From the NCBI GenBank assembly GCA_025062075.1, contig JANXBA010000046.1, forward strand, positions 1-60,006: a DNA stretch of 60,006 nucleotides, in the 5' to 3' direction. The DNA is from Aquificaceae bacterium (GTDB lineage: Bacteria; Aquificota; Aquificia; Aquificales; Aquificaceae). Within the stretch, counting starts at the first letter, position 1. Each line of letters opens with the position of its first letter. A program made the position numbers and the translations under genes. Of this stretch, positions 1-7,282 are shown one piece after another. The notes below the pieces were generated by a model that was given only the letters and a program-made list of their open reading frames with translations, searched no databases and was not told where the DNA came from.

Positions 1-449
1 TAGGTGTAGGGGCATTCTTGACTTATGCAGAAGTCTTCAGGGTTGTAATCGTTGTTCCTGAGCCACACACCCAGCTCCGTCCTTGCCTGTTTCCAGGCTC
101 TTTGGAGCTCTTGTGGTAACTTACCCTTCAAACTCGGATAGTTTTCAAAGAGTAGGCTTAACCGGTCTCTTGCGTTTTCCACACTATTTATCCAGCCCTT
201 GCCGGCGGTCTCGCCACCGGCTAAGTCTCTGAAGTTGTCCCACTTGTAGAGATGCTCCAGGATGACTGCCAGGTGGCTTATGCACGCTTTGAGGTCTGAC
301 CTCGCCATGTCTTGTATCTCCTCAAGGAGGTTCTCCCAGTCCACAAGCTCGTAGGCTTTTTCTTTGAGGAGCTCGTAGTTTATCTCAGCCCAAAGGGGAA
401 AGTCTTTGTCGTAGAGTTCTTTGAGCTCTTCTTTGCTTATGGTCTTCAC
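1..449 (-). CDS. DUF29 family protein, copy A (3' end beyond window)
   Basis: This is a DUF29-family protein of unknown function; the family is often found in several copies in cyanobacteria and thermophiles. It begins at GTG 449-447, which overlaps the TGA of the upstream DUF29 gene as GTGA, so the two are probably translationally coupled. The visible 149 codons contain the family landmarks: LYDKDFPLWAE near the N-terminus, the LVDWENLLEEIQDMARSD segment, the HLYKWDN segment, and a C-terminal DYNPEDF...CPYTY motif that runs into the window edge. By comparison with the neighbouring copy only about 13 residues are missing. A 76-bp block (191-266) is identical to copy B (682-757), so the pair is a recent duplication or was homogenised by gene conversion. 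The family call is firm; the function is unknown. Confidence 0.8.
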   Translation of the reverse strand, partial: MKTISKEELKELYDKDFPLWAEINYELLKEKAYELVDWENLLEEIQDMARSDLKACISHLAVILEHLYKWDNFRDLAGGETAGKGWINSVENARDRLSLLFENYPSLKGKLPQELQRAWKQARTELGVWLRNNDYNPEDFCISQECPYT

Positions 450-943
450 GTCTTTACCTCCTTCCTCAGGTCTCTGGTCATGGCCTCCTCGTAGGTGTAG
501 GGGCACCTTTTTGGTAAGGATACTTCGTCGGGGTCGTAGCCGTTGTCTTCAAGCCACCTTTCAAGACGCCTTCGAGCGTCTATCCAAGCAATGTCCACTT
601 GCAAGGGTAGCTTCGTCTTTAGGCTCGGGTACTTTTCAAAGTCTGCGAGTATGTCCTTCCTTGCGTTGTTAATGCTCTTCATCCAGCCCTTGCCGGCGGT
701 CTCGCCACCGGCTAAGTCTCTGAAGTTGTCCCACTTGTAGAGATGCTCCAGGATGACCGCCAGATAACTTATGCAGGCCTTTAGGTCTGACCTTGCCATG
801 TCTTGTACTTCCTCCAGTAGGTTCTCCCAGTCCACAAGCTCGTAGGCTTTTTCTTTCAAAAGCTGGTAGTTTATCTCAGCCCAAAGGGGAAAGTCTTTGT
901 CGTAGAGCTCTTTGAGCTTTTGCACGCTTTCTACTTCTTTCAT
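446..943 (-). CDS. DUF29 family protein, copy B
   Basis: This is a complete 165-residue DUF29 protein with the usual family features: an N-terminal YDKDFPLWAE segment, a central helical LLEEVQDMARSDLKAC region, and a C-terminal NGYDPDEVSLPKRCPYTYEEA segment. No enzyme motif, signal peptide or membrane segment is visible, so it is probably a small cytoplasmic helical protein. It is the first gene of a two-gene unit; copy A follows with a 4-nt overlap. No Shine-Dalgarno precedes ATG 943. Instead TATATT ends 8 nt before it, suggesting a leaderless mRNA. It diverges from moaC, whose start is only about 56 bp away. The function is unknown; roles in toxin-antitoxin or mobile regions have been suspected for this family but nothing here demonstrates one. 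Confidence 0.85.
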   Translation of the reverse strand: MKEVESVQKLKELYDKDFPLWAEINYQLLKEKAYELVDWENLLEEVQDMARSDLKACISYLAVILEHLYKWDNFRDLAGGETAGKGWMKSINNARKDILADFEKYPSLKTKLPLQVDIAWIDARRRLERWLEDNGYDPDEVSLPKRCPYTYEEAMTRDLRKEVKT

Positions 944-951
944 GAGTATTA

Positions 952-957
952 AATATA
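952..957 (-). promoter_or_regulatory. -10-like TATATT for DUF29 pair (leaderless)
   Basis: Minus-strand TATATT, then 8 nt, then ATG at 943. No Shine-Dalgarno lies between them, and no convincing -35 is seen. Confidence 0.5.
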
Positions 958-985
958 GCCCTTGCCTACTGGGCGTATTTTTGCT

Positions 986-991
986 TATAGT
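986..991 (+). promoter_or_regulatory. -10-like TATAGT for moaC (leaderless)
   Basis: TATAGT, then 8 nt (992-999), then GTG at 1000. There is no Shine-Dalgarno, so +1 would coincide with the start codon. Confidence 0.5.
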
Positions 992-999
992 TTTACGGC

Positions 1000-1764
1000 G
1001 TGAGGTCGGTGGATATAAGCCACAAGCCAGAGACTCTCAGAAGTGCCTCCGCTTACGGTAGGATAAGGCTCAGACGGGAGACGGTAAGTCTCATACGGGA
1101 AGGGAAAGTTCCGAAAGGTGATGTGCTCTATGCCTGTAGGTTGGCGGGCCTGATTGCGGTGAAAAGAACTCCGGAGCTCCTCCCCTTCTGCCACCCAGTA
1201 GGCGTGGAGAGCGCAGAGGTGCAGGCAGAGCTCCTGCAAGACTGCGTGGAGGTCTTCTCTACAGTAAAGGGCACCCACAAGACGGGCTACGAGATGGAAG
1301 CCCTCACTGCGGTGAGCGTGGCTCTTTTGACTGTCTACGACATGTGCAAAGGCCTTGACGACAGCATGGTGATAGAGGAGATAAAACTCTTGGAAAAGTC
1401 CGGAGGAAAGTCTCAGTGGTCCAAAAGTCTTTCGGGTCTTTGCGTGAAAGTGCTCTCAGAGGGAGCCATGCGAGAACTCCTTGAAAGAGAGCTCTCAAGG
1501 CTGGGTGCGGTTCTCTGCGAAGAAAGTCCCCAGCTAGTCGTGAGCACGGTACCCTTAGAACTCTCCAGCGTGTGGGGCATATCCTGCGTGGTAAACCAGA
1601 AGCTCTTTACCCTTCTGCCCGAGCGGTTAAAGAGGGGCGTAAGGGTGGGCTCTTTCAGAGGAAAGCCCTGCGTGGAGATAGAGGCGGACCAGGAGGTGGT
1701 AAAGGCCTTCTTTGAAAGCTTTGGAGGTCTTTTGGGAAATTGGGCGGATGGAGGAGCTGTATAA
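1000..1764 (+). CDS. moaC: Cyclic pyranopterin monophosphate synthase MoaC with C-terminal extension
   Basis: MoaC converts the cyclic 8-oxo-GTP product of MoaA into cyclic pyranopterin monophosphate, the second step of molybdenum cofactor synthesis. Residues 1 to about 145 are a standard MoaC domain: VDIS near the start, KGDVLYACRLAGL, the FCHPV histidine motif, the EMEALTAVS glutamates, YDMCKGLD with the catalytic Asp and Lys, and IKLLEKSGGKS. MoaC normally stops here at about 160 residues. This protein continues for about 100 more residues that match no domain I recognise, ending in a Gly/Phe-rich segment. It is not an obvious MogA/MoaB domain: the TTGGTG motif is absent, and a separate mogA lies at 34490-35020. 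GTG 1000 was chosen because the second candidate, GTG 1009, would trim conserved N-terminal residues. It overlaps dprA by 17 nt. Confidence 0.9.
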   Translation: MRSVDISHKPETLRSASAYGRIRLRRETVSLIREGKVPKGDVLYACRLAGLIAVKRTPELLPFCHPVGVESAEVQAELLQDCVEVFSTVKGTHKTGYEMEALTAVSVALLTVYDMCKGLDDSMVIEEIKLLEKSGGKSQWSKSLSGLCVKVLSEGAMRELLERELSRLGAVLCEESPQLVVSTVPLELSSVWGISCVVNQKLFTLLPERLKRGVRVGSFRGKPCVEIEADQEVVKAFFESFGGLLGNWADGGAV

Positions 1765-2761
1765 CTGGTTGACCCTGAAGGCAGTAAAGGGTCTGGGAGA
1801 AGTTTCCATAAAAAGGCTCTGGCTTAGGTTTGGCTCCGCAAAGGCCATTCTCTGCGCGGACCCATCAGAACTAAGAAGCATCATAGGTATCCAGAGGACG
1901 AGAGCTCTCCTCAGAAGGTCGCTGTCCTTTGACCCTGAGCGGGTGATAAAAGTGGTGGAGAGGGAAGGCATAGGCTGGCTTACGCCAGAGGGAGAGCTCT
2001 ATCCTTCCGCCTTCAGAGAGCTGGAGGACCCACCAACAGTGCTTTTTTACAGAGGAGAACTTAAGGCGGTGCCCATGATAGGTGTTGTGGGCACCAGGAG
2101 GCCTGAACTCCAGAGCCTGAGCTTCATAAAGGCTTTGGCGAGGGAAGCGGTGAGCAGAGGCTACGGTGTCTGCTCGGGAGGGGCTCCCGGCTGTGACTAC
2201 CAGAGTCACGTAGAGTGTCTCTTGGCTGGTGGATACACGGTGTGCCTGCTGGGCATGGGTTTGCTAAAAGCACCTCCCTACCTGCAAAAACTTGTAGGGG
2301 AAAGAGGCCTGCTCATGTCTGAGTTCTTGCCCGAGACCAGGGCAGAGGAATACACCTTCACCAAGAGAAACAGACTTATAAGCGGACTCTCCGAGGCTCT
2401 GGTGGTGGTGGAGGCTGGAGAAAAGAGCGGAGCTCTCATAACTGCCCGCCACGCCACGAGGCAAAGGAAACCCCTCTGGGTGTATATAGGCAACTCCTCA
2501 AGTCAGAGGTGGCTCGGTTGTGTGAAGCTGGTAAACGAGCAAGGAGCCAAGGTCCTACACAGCCCTTCTGCCCTTTTTGGGGAAGCGCCCACGCCGGCTG
2601 GCTCACGCGAGCCCATTCTGGCCCTGCTGTCCACTCCCAAGACCTTTGACCAACTTCTGGAGCTCTTAGGTGCTGACCCATCTGAGCTCAACCTTAAGCT
2701 CCTACAGCTTGAGATGGAAGGTAAAATAGCCCGGCAGGGCTACTACTACGTGACCCTTTAA
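1748..2761 (+). CDS. dprA: DNA-processing protein DprA
   Basis: DprA binds single-stranded DNA entering by natural transformation and loads RecA on it. The 338-residue product has the Rossmann-like DprA core: GVVGTRRPELQS corresponds to the GSR motif, followed by GVCSGGAPGCDYQSH (usually SGGAxGID), KRNRLISGLSEA, and KSGALITARHA. The last 60 residues (PILALLSTPKTFDQLLELLG onward) form the winged-helix tail common in the family. The N-terminal 60 residues are a helical SAM-like region. The start at ATG 1748 overlaps the moaC stop; a farther upstream ATG at 1712 would deepen the overlap without adding family sequence. Pairing with comEC (25176-26441) suggests the organism is naturally transformable. 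Confidence 0.93.
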   Translation: MEELYNWLTLKAVKGLGEVSIKRLWLRFGSAKAILCADPSELRSIIGIQRTRALLRRSLSFDPERVIKVVEREGIGWLTPEGELYPSAFRELEDPPTVLFYRGELKAVPMIGVVGTRRPELQSLSFIKALAREAVSRGYGVCSGGAPGCDYQSHVECLLAGGYTVCLLGMGLLKAPPYLQKLVGERGLLMSEFLPETRAEEYTFTKRNRLISGLSEALVVVEAGEKSGALITARHATRQRKPLWVYIGNSSSQRWLGCVKLVNEQGAKVLHSPSALFGEAPTPAGSREPILALLSTPKTFDQLLELLGADPSELNLKLLQLEMEGKIARQGYYYVTL

Positions 2762-2782
2762 TACAATCTTAACACTTGGAGT

Positions 2783-2797
2783 GTAGCATATAGCTAC
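2783..2797. repeat. Inverted repeat abutting the arsC start codon
   Basis: GTAGC-ATATA-GCTAC has 5-bp arms and a 5-nt centre, with the ATG following immediately. It could be an operator for an ArsR-type repressor, or a hairpin that brings the distant GGAG (2778-2781) close to the start codon. It also contains TAGCAT (2784-2789), ending 8 nt before ATG, which fits the leaderless pattern seen elsewhere in the window. Confidence 0.4.
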
Positions 2798-3244
2798 ATG
2801 AAGATAGCCTTTATATGCACGGGCAACTCGGCCAGAAGTCAGATGGCGGAGGGCTTTGCCAAAAGTTTTGCCCGTGCCTTAGGGATGGAGCTTCTGGTCT
2901 ACTCGGCGGGCTCGGAGCCTGCGCAGGAGGTAAACCCGCTGGCGGTGATGGTCATGAGGGAAAAAGGGGTGGACATATCCACTCACAAGCCCAAGGGGCT
3001 GGAGGCCATACCCTACAAGGAGATGGACCTTATAATCACCCTCTGCGACCACGCCAGTCAGACCTGTCCAGAAGTGCCAGGGGTTAGGAAGGAGCACTGG
3101 AACCTGCAAGACCCTGCCAGCTTCGTGGGTTCGGAGGCGGAAAAGATAGAGTTTTTCAGAAGGGTAAGGGACGACATAGAGGAGAGGGTGTGGGACCTTC
3201 TGCAAAGTTTACAGCTAAAACAGGGCACTTCCACAAGACCCTAA
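2798..3244 (+). CDS. arsC: Arsenate reductase, thioredoxin-coupled (low-MW phosphatase fold)
   Basis: This enzyme reduces arsenate to arsenite in the cytoplasm using a cascade of three cysteines and thioredoxin. The 148-residue protein has the low-molecular-weight phosphatase P-loop CTGNSARS with the nucleophile at Cys7. It also has a redox pair at Cys83 and Cys90 in LCDHASQTC, the spacing of the Staphylococcus/Bacillus ArsC type. This separates it from plain tyrosine phosphatases, which lack that pair. No arsR or arsB is nearby. It follows dprA by 36 nt and has no ordinary Shine-Dalgarno. trxB at 12740-13669 could supply reducing power. Confidence 0.9.
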   Translation: MKIAFICTGNSARSQMAEGFAKSFARALGMELLVYSAGSEPAQEVNPLAVMVMREKGVDISTHKPKGLEAIPYKEMDLIITLCDHASQTCPEVPGVRKEHWNLQDPASFVGSEAEKIEFFRRVRDDIEERVWDLLQSLQLKQGTSTRP

Positions 3245-3252
3245 ACACGACG

Positions 3253-3663
3253 ATGCTTCTGAACTACCAGTGCAAAGTGAGGGCAAAAGTGGATAAAGTC
3301 CGCTCCTTTTTCAAAGACCCGCAAAACCTTCTGCGGATAACGCCTCTGTCTTACCTTATGAGAGTAGAGCCTTGCGGGGAGCTTAGAGAAAACTTGAGAG
3401 TGAGACTTACTTTTGCAGGGTTTCTTCTGATGGAAAGCCTGATAAAAGACGTGAGGCCAGAAGGCTTCACGGATAGAGCTCTGCGAAGACCTCCTTTTAT
3501 TGAGCACTGGGAGCATGAGCACCTTTTCTTACCTGCAGGCGCCTTAACGGTAATAGAAGACCGTTTAGTGGTGGAGACTTGCCTACCATCTTTCTTGATG
3601 AGGGTAGTCTTGGGACTTATGTTTAATTACAGATGCAGGGCTATGAGAAGGCTTCTCGAGTAG
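3253..3663 (+). CDS. SRPBCC (START/polyketide cyclase-like) domain protein
   Basis: The 136-residue protein fits the SRPBCC ligand-binding fold of the coenzyme-Q-binding/polyketide cyclase superfamily. An N-terminal strand is followed by a helix with VRSFFKDPQNLLRITPL, which resembles the membrane-associated cyclase/CoxG pattern, then beta strands and a C-terminal helix (RCRAMRRLLE). Such proteins bind small hydrophobic ligands; no catalytic function can be assigned. I chose ATG 3253 because the frame upstream of it lies inside arsC and does not look like SRPBCC sequence. It is 8 nt downstream of arsC and overlaps the next gene by 31 nt, so it is probably cotranscribed. Confidence 0.7.
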   Translation: MLLNYQCKVRAKVDKVRSFFKDPQNLLRITPLSYLMRVEPCGELRENLRVRLTFAGFLLMESLIKDVRPEGFTDRALRRPPFIEHWEHEHLFLPAGALTVIEDRLVVETCLPSFLMRVVLGLMFNYRCRAMRRLLE

Positions 3664-4100
3664 AGCCTCAGAAATACGCCCTCGTGGGGACTCTTTTGCT
3701 CCCACTGGGAGGACTTCACTACTTTTTTGTCCTTGCGGGTGGGTTTGCCCTGTTGTATGGCATGGCAGGGCTTTTGGAGAAGGCCTCGCTGGAGGACAAG
3801 AAAAAGCTCTTTGGAGCAGGGCTCGGGCTTGCCATACTGGGAGGGCTGTGGGCCAAGCACACGCTGAACCAACACGGGTTTGACGTTCCGAGGCTACTGC
3901 TCACTTCTTTGATATCCGGGTTTGGACTTTACCTACAGTCCATGTGCTACACCGCCCTGGCAAGGGTGCACAAGAAAGAGCTGTTAGAGCTCGGAGGTTT
4001 ACTCTTGGTGGTAGGCTCTGCCACTTTTTGGTTTTATGTGGGTTTTTTGCCCCTCTCTGCGGGCGTGTTACTGATTGCTTACTCCTTCTGGAGGTGGTAG
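3633..4100 (+). CDS. Small multi-spanning membrane protein, unknown
   Basis: This 155-residue protein has about five hydrophobic segments: LVGTLLLPLGGLHYFFVLAG, ALLYGMAGLL, FGAGLGLAILGGLW, LLLTSLISGFGLYL, and a C-terminal pair ending in LIAYSFWRW. No conserved family is recognised. Its start overlaps the SRPBCC gene by 31 nt, and its stop is 1 nt before the peroxiredoxin start, so it belongs to the same transcript. No catalytic residues stand out. Confidence 0.65.
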   Translation: MQGYEKASRVEPQKYALVGTLLLPLGGLHYFFVLAGGFALLYGMAGLLEKASLEDKKKLFGAGLGLAILGGLWAKHTLNQHGFDVPRLLLTSLISGFGLYLQSMCYTALARVHKKELLELGGLLLVVGSATFWFYVGFLPLSAGVLLIAYSFWRW

Positions 4101-4101
4101 C

Positions 4102-4605
4102 ATGAAGGAGATGCTCCTGAAGTTTTTGGCCCTACTGGGTATAGCTCAGGCGGGAAGCCCCATCCAAGAAGGACAGCCTGCTTACCTTTTTAGCCTGAAA
4201 AACCACGAGGGCAAGGTGGTAAACCTTTCAGAATACAGAGGAAGGTGGGTGGTGCTCTACTTCTACCCAAAGGCGGACACGCCGGGTTGCACCACTCAGG
4301 CAAAGGAGTACACTCGTCTGATGCCCGAGTTTGAAAAGCTAAGAGTCAAGGTCTTTGGCGTCAGCACCGACACTGTGGAAAGCATAAAAAGGTTCAGGGA
4401 AAAGTACGGGCTGGCGGTAGAGTTTCTTTCAGACCCGAAGGGGAGCGTGGCAAAGGCCTACGGCGTGACAGTGATAGCCGGCTTCTGCTCCAGAGACACG
4501 GTGCTACTGAATCCAGAGCTCAAGGTGGAAAAAATCTACAGGGGCGTTGACCCCTCCGCAGACCCTGGGCGCGTGCTGGACTTCGTAAAGAGCAAAATCA
4601 GATAA
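4102..4605 (+). CDS. bcp: Peroxiredoxin, Bcp/PrxQ-like
   Basis: This thiol peroxidase of the AhpC/TSA superfamily, Bcp/PrxQ branch, reduces hydroperoxides using thioredoxin-type donors. The peroxidatic cysteine is Cys63 in ADTPGCTTQA, and VVLYFYPKADTPGC is the branch signature. Typical PrxQ has the resolving Cys five residues later; here there is none, and the only other Cys is Cys129 in AGFCSRD, so resolution is either through that distant residue or 1-Cys. The 167-residue chain starts with KEMLLKFLALLGIAQAGS, which looks like a weak signal peptide or membrane anchor, so a periplasmic location is possible (inference). The start is ATG 4102, 1 nt after the preceding gene. Confidence 0.88.
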   Translation: MKEMLLKFLALLGIAQAGSPIQEGQPAYLFSLKNHEGKVVNLSEYRGRWVVLYFYPKADTPGCTTQAKEYTRLMPEFEKLRVKVFGVSTDTVESIKRFREKYGLAVEFLSDPKGSVAKAYGVTVIAGFCSRDTVLLNPELKVEKIYRGVDPSADPGRVLDFVKSKIR

Positions 4606-4613
4606 AAAAATTA

Positions 4614-4640
4614 TATAATCTACACAAAACACAAAAGGAG
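4614..4640 (+). promoter_or_regulatory. Promoter -10 and ribosome binding site for the 4647 gene
   Basis: TATAAT at 4614-4619 lies in an A-rich gap just after the peroxiredoxin stop. AAGGAG at 4635-4640 precedes ATG 4647 by 6 nt. No clear -35 is seen. This is one of the normally leadered starts. Confidence 0.6.
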
Positions 4641-4646
4641 CGTGCC

Positions 4647-4892
4647 ATGGAAGACCAATTTTACGCAGTCCCTTTCAGCCTTGTGGGCTTTTTCTTTACC
4701 AACAAGTCCGTAGAGGAGAGCATAAGAGGAGACCTCAGTCCTGAGGAGTTGGAGAAGCTTCAGGATATATTGAGCAGGTTTCTCTTTACGGAGGGCGTTC
4801 AAGTCACTCTCTACCCTTCGGTGGTTCCACCTGACCAAGCGGAGGATGCGGTGGGAGAGCTGGAAGACATGATATTTGGGGAAGAGGAATGA
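4647..4892 (+). CDS. Small acidic protein, unknown
   Basis: The product has 81 residues and ends in a strongly acidic tail (EDAVGELEDMIFGEEE). A helix-like LSPEELEKLQDILSRFLF segment lies in the middle. No cysteines, membrane segments or recognised motifs are seen. It is supported as a gene by its own promoter-like -10, a good Shine-Dalgarno and a 4-nt ATGA overlap with dapB, with which it is probably cotranscribed and coupled. The function is unknown; no link to lysine synthesis is implied by sequence. Confidence 0.75.
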   Translation: MEDQFYAVPFSLVGFFFTNKSVEESIRGDLSPEELEKLQDILSRFLFTEGVQVTLYPSVVPPDQAEDAVGELEDMIFGEEE

Positions 4893-5683
4893 CGCGGGCG
4901 GTGGTGTGCGGTGCTCTGGGGAGAATGGGCAGGAGCATACTCCGGCTGTCCTTGGAGTACTCGGACTTTCAGGTAGTCGGGGGCGTGGAGCACCCAGACT
5001 GCGTGAGCTCCAAAGACCTCGGCGAGGCCACTGGCCTGCAGGAGCTGAAGGGAGTTCTTCTTACCTCCTCCTTGGAGGAGCTCCTCCCTTCCTGTCAGGT
5101 GGTGGTTGAGTTCTCCGGAAACCCCCTTGCAGCGCTCTCCCACGCCAAAGTCTCCGCACTGGCAGGCAAGGCAGTGGTGGTAGGCACTACGGGCTTTAGC
5201 AAGCAGGAGTTGGAGGAGCTCAGGTCTTACTCCCAACATGCTCCCATACTCTTTGCTCCCAACATGAGCTTGGGGGTAAACCTTCTTTTCCGGCTGGTGG
5301 CCATAGTCGGTCAGGTCCTAAAGGGTAGAGGGTTTGATGCAGAGGTGTTGGAAGTGCACCACCGCTTTAAGAAGGATGCCCCCAGCGGCACCGCCCTTCG
5401 TCTGGAGGAGATACTCAAAGAGCACATGGAGCTCACACAGAGTGTGTACGCCCGAGAGGGGACTGCGGAGAGAAAGCCCGGCGAGGTGGGGGTGATGGCC
5501 CTGCGCGGAGGTGATGTGGTAGGGGAACACACGGTCTACTTTCTGGGCTTTGGGGAGAGGCTGGAGCTCACCCACAGGGCCACTTCAAGAGACGTATTCG
5601 CAAAGGGTGCCATAGAGGCCAGTAGGTGGATAAGGGGGAAACCGCCCGGTTGGTACTCCATGTTTGACGTGCTCGGTATATGA
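4889..5683 (+). CDS. dapB: 4-hydroxy-tetrahydrodipicolinate reductase
   Basis: DapB reduces hydroxy-tetrahydrodipicolinate with NAD(P)H in the diaminopimelate/lysine pathway, feeding peptidoglycan. The 264-residue length is typical. The N-terminal GALGRMG is the dinucleotide-binding loop. GTTGFS and FAPNMSLGVN are conserved core segments. The catalytic signature EVHHRFKKDAPSGTA lies near residue 153 and has the expected His-His, Lys and PSGTA substrate-binding residues. The start ATG 4889 overlaps the upstream stop (ATGA), and its own TGA overlaps the next start in the same way. Confidence 0.96.
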   Translation: MTRAVVCGALGRMGRSILRLSLEYSDFQVVGGVEHPDCVSSKDLGEATGLQELKGVLLTSSLEELLPSCQVVVEFSGNPLAALSHAKVSALAGKAVVVGTTGFSKQELEELRSYSQHAPILFAPNMSLGVNLLFRLVAIVGQVLKGRGFDAEVLEVHHRFKKDAPSGTALRLEEILKEHMELTQSVYAREGTAERKPGEVGVMALRGGDVVGEHTVYFLGFGERLELTHRATSRDVFAKGAIEASRWIRGKPPGWYSMFDVLGI

Positions 5684-6522
5684 AAAAGTACTTAGAGCTC
5701 ACCCGCTTTGAGCACACTCTTTTTGCCTTGCCCTTCGCCCTTGCCAGCGTGGCCTTGCTCTATGAGGATGTGCCCTCCCCGTGGAAACTTTTCTGGGTGC
5801 TTTTGGCCTTCGTCAGTGCCAGAAGTGCAGGCATGGCTCTAAACAGGCTCATAGACCTGCCTATAGACAAGCTAAACCCGCGCACGAGAGACTGGGTCCA
5901 CAGCAGAGGCGAGGTGTCCGAGGAGGGGATAAAGAGGTTTGCCCTTGTCTCTTCTGGACTCTTTCTGCTCTCTTGTCTTTTTATAAACCTCTACGCCTTT
6001 CTGCTGGCACCGGTGGTGCTCTTGCTCCTGTGGTTTTATCCCTACGCAAAGAGAGTTACTCACTACCCACATCTGGTTCTAGGCTGTGTCTACTTCTTGG
6101 TCCCTCTGGCGGTAGATGTCTCTTTCAATGAGAGAGTTTCGTTCAACGCAATCCTGCTTGGGCTGGCCATGGGCTTTTGGGTGGCAGGCTTTGACGTGCT
6201 GTACTCTCTCCAGGACTACTCCTTTGACAGGGAGCACGGCCTTAAGTCCATACCCGTAAGGTGGGGCATAGGGGGAGCTCTCCTCTTTGCCCGCCTCTTT
6301 CACTCTCTAACCTTTTTACTTCTCCTCTTGCTAACTTTTCGGGTTGACTTTCTGGGGCCAGTTTACCTCTTGGGTCTTCTGCTCATAGCAGGCTTTTTGT
6401 ACTATGAGCACAGGTTGGTAAAGCCGGAGGACCTTTCTATGATAAACAGGGCCTTTTTTACCGTGAACGGGTACGTGAGCGTAGTTTTTCTGGCGGTAGT
6501 GCTCTTGGAGAGACTGCTCTAA
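5680..6522 (+). CDS. UbiA-family prenyltransferase (4-hydroxybenzoate or MqnP-like)
   Basis: This integral membrane prenyltransferase of the UbiA superfamily attaches a polyprenyl chain to an aromatic quinone precursor. The 280-residue chain has 8-9 hydrophobic segments. The two metal-diphosphate motifs are seen as MALNRLIDLPIDKLNPRT (first motif, with Asn/Asp/Asp spacing) and FDVLYSLQDYSFDREHG (second motif). The N-terminal LTRFEHTLFALPFA is typical of the menaquinone-linked branch annotated as UbiA or MqnP. Sequence alone does not decide which substrate is used. It overlaps dapB by 4 nt. Together with the ubiE-like gene at 24581 it fits menaquinone-type quinone synthesis, consistent with what is known of Aquificales. 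Confidence 0.88.
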   Translation: MKKYLELTRFEHTLFALPFALASVALLYEDVPSPWKLFWVLLAFVSARSAGMALNRLIDLPIDKLNPRTRDWVHSRGEVSEEGIKRFALVSSGLFLLSCLFINLYAFLLAPVVLLLLWFYPYAKRVTHYPHLVLGCVYFLVPLAVDVSFNERVSFNAILLGLAMGFWVAGFDVLYSLQDYSFDREHGLKSIPVRWGIGGALLFARLFHSLTFLLLLLLTFRVDFLGPVYLLGLLLIAGFLYYEHRLVKPEDLSMINRAFFTVNGYVSVVFLAVVLLERLL

Positions 6523-7271
6523 AGGGCTACCTGCTCCATGACCTCCTTCGGGATGTCAAAGTTGGCCACCACCTCCTTTACGTCTTCCAGGTCTTCTAAG
6601 AGGTCTAAGAGCTTGAGGATTTTCCTCGCGGTCTCCGCGTCCTGGACCTGCACCAGCGTGTTGGGCTTGTAGGCTATCTCCGCCCTGTCCACCTGCAAGC
6701 CCAAGGTTTGGAGAGCTCCTTTCACGCCGTAGAGCTCCTCGGGCTTGGTGTACAGAGTGTAGGCAAGCTCGCCCACCTCTATGTCTTGCACCCCTGCCTC
6801 TATGGCCTTCTCGTAAAGCTCCTCCTCTGAGATACTCTCCTTCGGCACTTCTATTACGCCGACCCGCTCAAAGAGGAAAGAGACGCAACCTGAAGAGCCA
6901 AGGTTCCCTCCATGTTTGGAAAGCACGTGCCTTATCTCGGATGTGGTCCTGTTTCTGTTGTCCGTCTGGGTCAGTATCATGAGGGCCACACCGCCCGGGG
7001 CGTATCCTTCGTAGAGCACCTCCTCGTAGTTTTCACCGCCCAGCTCGCCCGTTCCCTTCTTTATGGCCCTTTCTATGGTTTCGGAGGGCATGTTCACCTT
7101 CCTGGCGTTTTCTATCGCAGTTCTGAGCCGTGGGTTCGTGTCCGGGTTAGGACCTCCTTCCCTTACCGCCACCGTAATTTCTCTGATGATTTTGGTAAAA
7201 ACCTTACCTCTTTGAGCGTCTATCTTGGCCTTCTTGTGCTTAATCTGAGCCCAGTGACTGTGCCCTGCCAT
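6519..7271 (-). CDS. yebC: YebC/PmpR family protein
   Basis: YebC-family proteins were first described as DNA-binding regulators; some members are now linked to translation of difficult sequences such as polyproline. The 250-residue protein begins with the family signature AGHSHWAQIKHKKAKIDAQRGK and contains GPNPDTNPRLRTAIENAR, GTGELGGENYEEVLYEGYAPGG, and NRTTSEIRHVLSKHGGNLG. The true start is ATG 7271; an upstream in-frame extension would run into trpE and is not family sequence. AAGGG lies 8 nt before this ATG, and TATAAT on the minus strand at 7290-7295 gives an 18-nt leader. The gene ends by overlapping the UbiA gene tail-to-tail by 4 nt. Confidence 0.95.
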   Translation of the reverse strand: MAGHSHWAQIKHKKAKIDAQRGKVFTKIIREITVAVREGGPNPDTNPRLRTAIENARKVNMPSETIERAIKKGTGELGGENYEEVLYEGYAPGGVALMILTQTDNRNRTTSEIRHVLSKHGGNLGSSGCVSFLFERVGVIEVPKESISEEELYEKAIEAGVQDIEVGELAYTLYTKPEELYGVKGALQTLGLQVDRAEIAYKPNTLVQVQDAETARKILKLLDLLEDLEDVKEVVANFDIPKEVMEQVAL

Positions 7272-7282
7272 GAGTAAACCCT

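Noticed and set aside
1435-1764. MoaC C-terminal extension as a MogA domain (MoaC-MogA fusion)
   Set aside because: The GGTG motif and the SDR/Asp region of MogA are absent, and a full mogA exists at 34490-35020.
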